Shown piece after piece: positions 58,006 through 64,000 of a stretch of DNA of 64,000 nt; position 1 is the first letter of the stretch, and each line of letters opens with the position of its first letter. A model generated the notes under the pieces. That model was not told where the DNA came from and searched no databases. It saw only the letters and a program-made list of their open reading frames with translations. This DNA is from Hemerocallis citrina (Eukaryota; Streptophyta; Magnoliopsida; Asparagales; Asphodelaceae): assembly GCA_017893485.1 (NCBI GenBank), contig CM030362.1, forward strand, positions 182,364,175 through 182,428,174. The letters are read 5' to 3'. The translations under genes and the position numbers were made by a program.

Positions 58006-58917
58006 TCACTGGCTCACCATGAAGCCGAGGAATTTACCCGATGAGATCCCGAACGCACACTTGTTCGGGTTCAGACGCATGCTGTGTCTCCTCAACACGT
58101 CGAATGCCTCCTGGAGGTCGGCCACGTGGTCAGTACCTCGGACGCTCTTGACGAGCATGTCGTCAACGTACACTTCCATGTTGCGGCCTATCTGGCTCTG
58201 GAAGACCTTGTTGACAAGGCACTGGTAGGTGGCCCCCGCATTCTTTAACCCGAACGGCATGACCCTATAGCAATAGAGGCCTTGGTCGGTGACGAAGGAG
58301 GTCTTCGGAATGTCCGGAGGGAACATTCGGATCTGGTTGTAGCCCGAGAAGGCATCCATGAAGCTGAGGAGCTCATGGCCTGAGGTGGCGTCAATAAGGG
58401 TGTCGATGTTTGGGAGAGGGAAGGGATCCTTCGGACACGCCTTATTCAGGTCGGTGAAGTCAATGCATATCCTCCAAGAGCCATTGGACTTTTTGACCAT
58501 TACAACATTCGACAGCCATTCGGGATAGTTTACCTCCTGTATAAACTTGGCCTTCAAGAGCTTATCCACCTCCTCCTTGATGGCCTGTTGTCACTCGGGA
58601 GTGAATTTTCGTCTCTTCTGCTGAACCGGTTTGCACCCCGGTTCGACGCTTAGGCGGTGGACTAGCAACTCCTCGGAGATGCCGGGCATATCCGCGGCCG
58701 ACCAAGCAAATAGGTCGCGGTTATCCCGGATGCACTTCACCAAGTTAGAGTACAGTGCGGTCGGCAAGGACTTGCTGACGAGGAACTTTCGGCTCGGATC
58801 CTCGTCCGAAAAGAGCACTTCTTCCAACTCGTCCGCCGGCTCGGACGTGGGTCGGACTTTCGGCTCGGGGATTTCTAGTGTCTCAAGGGAGAGCACCGGT
58901 CCCCCAGTGGAAGTCAT
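58006..58917 (-). pseudogene. Reverse transcriptase of the Tat element
   Basis: It copies the retrotransposon RNA. Two segments are in the same frame, 58917-58591 and 58569-58006, split by TGA at 58591-58593 (CGA to TGA expected). RT motifs include WRICIDFTDLNKACPKD, LLSFMDAFSGYNQI, MPFGLKNAGATYQ and the catalytic VYVDDMLV. The upstream part includes RDLFAWSAADMPGI, the usual RT leader in this lineage. Catalytic residues are intact, but two stops prevent a full polyprotein. Confidence 0.9.
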
Positions 58918-59246
58918 GTAGCACTTCCGAGCCGTTTCTTGGCTTCCCCTACTCCCGACTGAGTGGGGAACTTCATTTTAAGGTGGTACGCTGAGGGGAC
59001 AGCTTCCAGGGCAGCTAGGCTGGGTCGGCCTAGAATGACATTATACGCGGCCGGGACGTCGACGACCATGAAGTCCATCGGCTCGGTCCGGGTAGTAGGG
59101 GCCTTTCCAGCAGTTACGTCTAGGGTTATCACTCCCTCGACAGTTACTGGGACCCCCGTGAACCCGTGGAGTGTGTAGCCGGCCGGCTTGAGACGGTCCC
59201 GAGACAGCTGCAGGCCTCGGAAGGCCGAGAGGAAGAGGATGTTCAC
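58914..59246 (-). pseudogene. Aspartic protease region of the Tat element
   Basis: The segment reads VNILFLSAF at its start and AAYNVILGRPSL in the middle, both typical of retropepsins in Tat elements. Just upstream (about 59255-59240) the active-site motif reads Asp-Asn-Arg-Ser-Ser, where Asp-x-Gly is required, so the catalytic glycine is lost. A missing base near 59262 separates it from gag. Another frame change near 58935 separates it from RT. Confidence 0.85.
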
Positions 59247-59260
59247 CGAGCTCCTGTTAT

Positions 59261-61309
59261 CTACCGGACCCTTTGCACCTTGAAGTTTGCCATGCGAAGG
59301 TCGATGACGAGGGCGTCGCAGTGGGGAGTTCGGACCCCCTCGAGGTCTTCATCGGAGAAGGTCACCGGGACTCCGAGGCCTTTGGGCGGAGGGGCGCTGT
59401 GAACTGAGTTGACCTCTCGGACGAAGGCCTTCCGAGAGGAGTTGGAGGAGCCCCCCATAGGCCCTCCGTGGATGAGGTGCAGGACCCGTTCTTCCTCAAA
59501 CTCGGGCGTCTCCTCATGCCGTTCGTAGCGCTTGTTAGCCCCCCGAGGCGGAGGAGTGCTGCGATCCGCCCGATCGTTTGTCTTTATAAATTTGGCCAGT
59601 TGCCCTCTCTGGATGAGGACCTCTATTTCATTTTTCAACGCCCGGCAGTCGTTGGTGTCATGGCCGTGGTCCCGGTGGTAACGGCAAAATTTCTCCTTAT
59701 TCCTCCTCTTAGCCGGGGTGTTCATCCTCGGAGCCGAAGGGATGACCCCCTCCTTCTCCACTTCCATCAGGATGGTGGAGACATTGGTGGTGAGGGGAGT
59801 GAACTTCTCGAACCTAGGGGGAGGGCGGCACTGACCGCCGTTGTCCTTCTGCATCTTCTTCGACCCCTCCTCCTCTGTCTCCTTCCTCTTCGATCCGGAG
59901 GCCGAACCTCCGAAGTTCGGGAGGCACTCGGCCTCTTCCGCCCGGATATACTTCTCGCACCTTAGGATAAGATCGGCAAAGTTGTGCAGAGGCTTCTTCG
60001 CGAGGGACGACCGTAGGTTGGAGTTGAGGACGTTCGACTGGAATGCAACAGTCGCCACTGACTGGTCTAAGGAGGCGATAGACCTGACTTCTGCGGTGAA
60101 TCTCTTCACGTAGTCCCTCAACTTCTCTCCCCTTTCTTGCCGCAGGTTGAGTAGGGAGAGGCTCGTCTTCTCGGCTCGCCTGCTACTCACAAAGTAAGTG
60201 ATGAACAGCGTCTCGAACTGCTCGAACGAGAAGATGGAAGAGGGGGCGAGCCTGGAGTACCACTCCCGAGCCGACCCCCGGAGGGTGGCGGGAAAGGTCT
60301 TGCAGAGCATGGCGTCGGAAGCTTGATGGATCAGCATTAATGTCTTGAAGCTTTCGACGTGATCAACTGGGTTGGACTCCCCTGAGTACGTTTCAAACTG
60401 CGGAGGTTTGAAACCCCTCGGTATGGGGGCCTCGATGATCGTCCGAGAGAAAGGGGGTCTGCTGGGCCGGACGGTCCCTGCTCTGGACTCCTCCTCTCTG
60501 TCCATGTGACCAATGCGCCTCTCCACCTCATGGAGACGGCGGTTGAGGGCATCGTCTCTCCGCTGGTAATCATACGATCCCCCGGACTCTTCCTCATAGG
60601 AAGGGGAGCGGGGACTGCGGCGCTGGTAGTCCTGAGATCGGCGGGGGCTGTAGTGCTGCTGCTGGTGACTGGGAGCCGGGAGAGGACTTCGGGATCGGCG
60701 GCGAGGACTGATAACCCGCGGGGGTGTTGGAACCCTCTGGGCATTTTGGTTGTTAGGACGAAGGTTGAGGGCCTGTAGCACGGTGTCCTGAAATTGCAGG
60801 AACTCGGCACGAGTGATAGGTGCCTCATTGTTCCTCCGATGATGCCGATCCGCGGGGGAATTCGGCCTCCTCCTTCGGCGCTCGGGGGATGTCGCTCGGC
60901 CCCTGCGGTCCGGAGACCTTCTACCGTCTCGGCGGTGAGGGGACCGCTTACCCTGATGCTGGCGGGAGGCTCCCTCTCGGGCCCGCCTCTCATCAAGGTG
61001 GATGCGGAGGTCCTCATCTTTTTGGCGGTTCAGGACTGTGTTACGGAGGTCGGGGTGATGAGAAGTCATTGAATCCGAGGATTCATTATGAACCGAAACA
61101 TGGTCCGGGTTGAGGGGCTGCTTCTGCCTCCGACCGTTATGACCGGAAGGGCCATTGGGGGGTTGCTGTTTAGGAAGAGGAGGTTGGCCCTGTTGGGCCG
61201 GTGGAGGAAGTTCGGGCTGTGGAATAGGATTGAGAGGGGCTTCCTCCGTAGGATCGGCGGGATTGGGCCCGCGGTTGGACCCTCTAGATCTGACCTTCTT
61301 TGAAGGCAT
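59261..61309 (-). CDS. gag of the Tat element
   Basis: Structural protein that packages the retrotransposon RNA. I prefer the ATG at 61309 (MPSKKVRSRGSNRG) because the longer frame to 61435 reads through the LTR and primer-binding site. It yields about 682 residues. An Arg/Ser/Pro-rich N-terminal half is followed by the retrotransposon gag domain (AREWYSRLAPSSIFSFEQFE, RQERGEKLRDYVKRF). A zinc-binding motif CRYHRDHGHDTNDC comes next, then a linker into protease. The frame is clean to 59261, where a one-base loss forces a stop just before the protease active site. Confidence 0.88.
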   Translation of the reverse strand: MPSKKVRSRGSNRGPNPADPTEEAPLNPIPQPELPPPAQQGQPPLPKQQPPNGPSGHNGRRQKQPLNPDHVSVHNESSDSMTSHHPDLRNTVLNRQKDEDLRIHLDERRAREGASRQHQGKRSPHRRDGRRSPDRRGRATSPERRRRRPNSPADRHHRRNNEAPITRAEFLQFQDTVLQALNLRPNNQNAQRVPTPPRVISPRRRSRSPLPAPSHQQQHYSPRRSQDYQRRSPRSPSYEEESGGSYDYQRRDDALNRRLHEVERRIGHMDREEESRAGTVRPSRPPFSRTIIEAPIPRGFKPPQFETYSGESNPVDHVESFKTLMLIHQASDAMLCKTFPATLRGSAREWYSRLAPSSIFSFEQFETLFITYFVSSRRAEKTSLSLLNLRQERGEKLRDYVKRFTAEVRSIASLDQSVATVAFQSNVLNSNLRSSLAKKPLHNFADLILRCEKYIRAEEAECLPNFGGSASGSKRKETEEEGSKKMQKDNGGQCRPPPRFEKFTPLTTNVSTILMEVEKEGVIPSAPRMNTPAKRRNKEKFCRYHRDHGHDTNDCRALKNEIEVLIQRGQLAKFIKTNDRADRSTPPPRGANKRYERHEETPEFEEERVLHLIHGGPMGGSSNSSRKAFVREVNSVHSAPPPKGLGVPVTFSDEDLEGVRTPHCDALVIDLRMANFKVQRVR

Positions 61310-61358
61310 GGTTGGAGAGGACGACAAGGAAGAGGCTAAGGCTGTTCGTGTGGAGTTT

Positions 61359-61375
61359 CCCACAGACGGCGCCAA
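61359..61375 (-). promoter_or_regulatory. Primer-binding site candidate
   Basis: Immediately inside the 5' LTR the minus strand reads TGGCGCCGTCTGTGGGA, starting two bases from the LTR. TGGCGCC-type sites are standard in plant Ty3/gypsy elements. I do not assign the primer tRNA. Confidence 0.7.
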
Positions 61376-61377
61376 TC

Positions 61378-61980
61378 TGTTACCGCTGATTTCGGTGTGG
61401 GGGTAAACAGATAAGATTTGTGAGTTTGAGAACAACCTGAACAGCGGACCCTAGCCTTCCGATTCCTGCCGCAACCTGCAAGGAAGTGCGATACACCGGG
61501 GTTGATCCCGGCGATGCACCCTCCGACGCTCTTGTCAGTAACCAGTCAAAGATTAAGAAAAGAGCATAAAGTGGAGAAAAAGTGATTAACCTGTAACAGT
61601 GGTGGGTTGGAGGTATTTATAGTCGCCATAGGAGTAGAATTAGGGGCTTGATTTCCTATCTAACTGTTAGGAGTAAAATCCTCCCAATTAGTTTAGGAAT
61701 CTTACCCCTAATCCCCAGGTGAGAGGGTAATTGTAAATCAAGCCCTTTGATTTGGTCAAAATCAGTGGCCTTGATTCCCTCTTGTTGGACTGGGTTTGTA
61801 TCGGGTCGGGACCCGTACCCGGTTGAGGCAGGTCCGTTCGCGGGTTATTGGTTCTGCAAAAAGGAGACCCCGTACCCGCTTCAGACTCATTTGTACGTGG
61901 AATTACCGTCTTACCCCCGTGCGTCAAGATTCGTTCCTGATTTGGGCGGTCCCGATTGAACCCCGATTTTAGCCATATCA
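61378..61980 (-). repeat. 5' LTR of the Tat element
   Basis: 603 bp, same ends as the 3' LTR, with TATAAATA (minus) at 61614-61621 in the context GACTATAAATACC as promoter. Transcription would start near 61585 and run toward lower coordinates through gag. Confidence 0.95.
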
Positions 61981-62248
61981 CTATTAATCCTAGTTCTTTG
62001 GGATAGAGGGTTTGGTCTTTAGATGATTCTATATGAACTAATTTTGATTCTAAATCTGTTTCTAAATCATCTATATTTCTATTGGCTTGTGGTGTATAAT
62101 CTGCAAATTTTATGCTAGTACATCCTTGAGTGTCTTTATAAATTAATGATTCTTGTGGAACTATAGTCTTATTGGATTCTATGAATTTTTCTAAATTCCA
62201 ATCTAAACCTGCAAGTCTTTCAGAATTATATTCTAAAGGCTTAATCAT
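61981..62248 (-). pseudogene. N-terminal segment of a caulimovirid frame
   Basis: Open from ATG 62248 for about 89 codons, then running into the Tat LTR, which adds unrelated residues. Charged, Asp/Glu/Leu-rich. It joins the coat-region frame at 47955 when the LTR element and one CTATT copy are ignored. Its exact domain (coat N-terminus or movement-protein remnant) is uncertain. Confidence 0.5.
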
Positions 62249-62278
62249 TTTAATTTATTTACTACTAAGTAGTTCCAC

Positions 62279-63036
62279 AAGAGTTTTGGAGATAAACTTT
62301 GGAAGCTAGAGGCTTTAGGATAAGCAGAACTAAAACAAAGTATATGGAGTGTAACTTTATTGATATTCGGAACACAACTGAGGAAGTAGTGAAGCTTAAT
62401 GGCGAAGAGATACCTAAGAGAGACCGTTTCCGATATTTATGCTCGATTATACAAAGAGATGGGGAGATTTGCGAAGATGTTATACATAGGATCTAAGTAG
62501 GATGGCTTAAGTGGAGAAGTGTCAGTGGTGTTTTGTGTGACAAATGTATGCCTTTGAAGTTGAAGGAAAAAATTTACAGGACGACTGTTAGACCAGCAAT
62601 GATGTATGGAGCAGAGTGCTGGACAACACAGAAACAACATGTCCAAAAAATTAGTGTAGCGAATATGAGGATGCTAAGATGGATGTGTGGTAAAACAATG
62701 AAAGATAGAATTAGAAACGAGCATATACAAGACATGCTAAAGGTAGCTCCAATTCAGGATAAGTTAAGAGAGAATCGCCTCAGGTGGTTTGGACATGTCA
62801 CACGTAGATCTAGTTGTGCCCTCATTAGAAATAGTGATTTGATAAGTATTGAGGGTAGAGTTAGGGGTAGAGGAAGATCTAAACTAACTTCGGTGGAAAC
62901 GGTAAAAAATATATGATAGTTTCTGACCTTACAGAAGATATTGTGCTAAACTGAGCAATGGAAAACCATGATTTATGTAACCGACCTCATCTAGTTGGGA
63001 AAAAGGAATTATTGTTGTTATTGTTGTTGTTGTTGT
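62279..63036 (+). mobile_element. 5'-truncated RTE-type LINE (758 bp)
   Basis: The plus strand encodes the C-terminal part of a LINE reverse transcriptase protein: SRTKTKYMECNF, FRYLCSIIQRDGEI, KEKIYRTTVRPAMMYGAECW, MRMLRWMCGKT and NRLRWFGHVTRR. This is a set of motifs typical of plant RTE-like LINEs. One stop (62494-62496) breaks it. The 3' end is a (TTG)n tract at 63011-63036. Imperfect 19-bp duplications flank it (62260-62278 and 63037-63055, three mismatches). It lies at the 5' side of the pararetroviral remnant. Confidence 0.88.
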
Positions 63037-63099
63037 ACTACTAGGCAGTTCTACTACTTAATCTATATGTACTTTATATTTTATCTTAGAATTTGTAGT

Positions 63100-64000
63100 T
63101 GTAACACCCCAAATTCCAAATAAGCCTGAATTCGAAGTTCCACATGATCTTTACACTTCACATTGTACAATTTTACAAGGAATTTAAAACTTTTAATACA
63201 ACAGAGTTTTTTACATCATCACGCAGCGAAAAGTAAATAAAACATAACAATGATAAATGTACAATTGCAACAACTCTAGCATTTAAGTAATCATCAGCAA
63301 CAAATTCATCTTTATATCTCTTGTAAACTCCAAGTCCTGCATATGAAACTGTGGGCACGTCAGTTGTTTACAACTGACGAAATATTATACACGGTCATCC
63401 TCGCTAGGCCGAAAGTATAACGATTCTTAAATACTTTAACAAACACAAACTTGATCACAAAACAAAGCTAAAGAGGGACTATCCTATTGGTTTCGTGGGT
63501 GTTGTGCACCTAATCCTTAATGCAGTTATTTATATTAAATGATACTAATGCACACTGGTTCAGATTCTATGCATTCCATACTACATAGGTCCGAGGGCAA
63601 GCCCTTAACCATTGTTCATCTTGTAGGGTTGAATCCCTCGCCATGAGTTAAACTACTACGGTAAGTATCCTAGATGTTCTATGAGTTACGAGCCCATGTC
63701 CAGACAGCCTGGACGGGAATTTCATGTCATGACATGACGCATCATGTAGACAGCCTATGGACAATTCGCCTTCGTCATGGGGCAATGACACTACGTAGTC
63801 ACGAAACACCCCACAAGCGTCGCCACGATCCCGATAATTCCGGAGATAGGTTCACGTCATGACATGATGCATCATGTTGATAGCCTGTGAAATTTCTCAC
63901 ACCGTGAATCCGAGGCCCTCATACATGTGTTTTTCTCTTACTTTCATCACATCTCCACTATAGTGTAGTTCTTATAATTTTAGTTTGTTTTAGAAGAAAA
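63100..64000 (-). mobile_element. Partial LTR, same family as the solo LTR, opposite orientation
   Basis: Starts TGTAACACCCC. It matches, in reverse complement, the end of the solo LTR at 12585-16364: AAATTC(C/A)AAATAAG, GATCTTTAC(A)CTTCA and ACAATTTTACAAGG. Further in come GTGGGCACGTC (63350-63360) and ACAACTGACGAAAT, corresponding to 16080-16115. It continues beyond the window. The stretch 63700-63900 carries a duplicated word, CATGTCATGACATGA(C/T)GCATCATG, not obvious in the solo LTR. Confidence 0.78.

Larger units (their letters stand above)
47961..61980 (-). mobile_element. Tat-lineage Ty3/gypsy LTR retrotransposon, 14,020 bp
   Basis: Two 603-bp LTRs (47961-48563 and 61378-61980) are flanked by the duplication CTATT (47956-47960 and 61981-61985). 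The element reads on the minus strand: 5' LTR at the right, PBS, gag, protease, RT, RNase H, a second archaeal-type RNase H, integrase, then a long 3' region with tandem repeats and an antisense gene, a purine tract and the 3' LTR. Dual RNase H plus an antisense transposase-28-like gene is characteristic of the Tat (Retand/Ogre-related) lineage. GC content is visibly higher than in its surroundings. Frame lesions in pol make it non-autonomous. Confidence 0.93.
31700..62259 (-). mobile_element. Endogenous pararetrovirus (Caulimoviridae), interrupted by nested elements
   Basis: On the minus strand, pieces of one caulimovirid genome occur in native order: an N-terminal segment at 62248-61981; the coat and zinc-knuckle region at 47955-46717; protease at about 41374-40961; reverse transcriptase at about 40500-39600; RNase H at about 39280-38660; a transactivator/inclusion-body-like region at 37824-37422 and 32663-32177; then a TATA box and a poly(A) signal. 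Sequence continuity is restored across each of the nested insertions by their target duplications. Subtracting them leaves about 6.4 kb, near a full 7-8 kb genome. Multiple stops and frameshifts make it defective. The 5' end is lost or lies beyond the LTR at 63100. The genus is not assigned. Confidence 0.82.

Overview
This window is nuclear DNA of a flowering plant, most likely a eudicot. It carries spliced genes with AT-rich introns, a host gene resembling the 'fruit protein pKIWI501' family, and a dense stack of plant-type transposons: CACTA, PIF/Harbinger, MULE, Helitron, Tat-lineage Ty3/gypsy, TRIM, RTE-type LINE and Tourist-like MITEs. A degraded endogenous pararetrovirus (Caulimoviridae) is also present. 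I see no bacterial or organellar signal, no rRNA and no convincing tRNA gene. Species cannot be named from sequence alone.

Layout. 1-7940: 5' (right-hand) portion of a CACTA element (CACTA-A) with a broken TNP2 transposase on the minus strand. 8330-11790: the only well supported host gene, minus strand, two exons, about 161 aa, Ala/Glu/Val-rich, with two Tourist-like MITEs in its 2.6-kb intron. 12117-18115: a MULE with about 680-bp terminal inverted repeats and a perfect 9-bp target duplication. Its left arm is split by a 3.78-kb solo LTR (12585-16364, 5-bp duplication). 18116-22014: small MITE and Helitron debris and AT-rich sequence. 22015-29469: a PIF/Harbinger element carrying both transposase and Myb-like ORF1. 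ORF1 is cut by CACTA-B (23990-26321). 29520-30013: a MITE with a G26 tract. 30321-31556: a complete TRIM.

About 31.7-62.3 kb is one endogenous caulimovirid on the minus strand (coat/zinc-knuckle, protease, RT, RNase H, transactivator-like region, then a TATA box and poly(A) signal). It is interrupted by CACTA-C (32663-37421), two nested Helitrons (37992-38656), CACTA-D (41757-46716), a 14,020-bp Tat-lineage LTR retrotransposon (47961-61980) and a 5'-truncated LINE (62279-63036). I located target duplications for all of these except the Helitrons, which leave none. 63100-64000 is the start of another LTR of the same family as the solo LTR, in opposite orientation.

Most notable content. CACTA-C has captured seven intron-separated exons of a plant chromomethylase (CMT) DNA methyltransferase gene, the enzyme family that silences transposons. 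The Tat element has an antisense gene with its own TATA box and introns, bracketed by 52-bp repeats. Three CACTA elements share CCGGCG-rich subterminal palindromes. Nested target duplications give a relative order of insertion: virus first, then the CACTA, Helitron, LINE and Tat insertions, with the Tat element recent (7 differences between its 603-bp LTRs).
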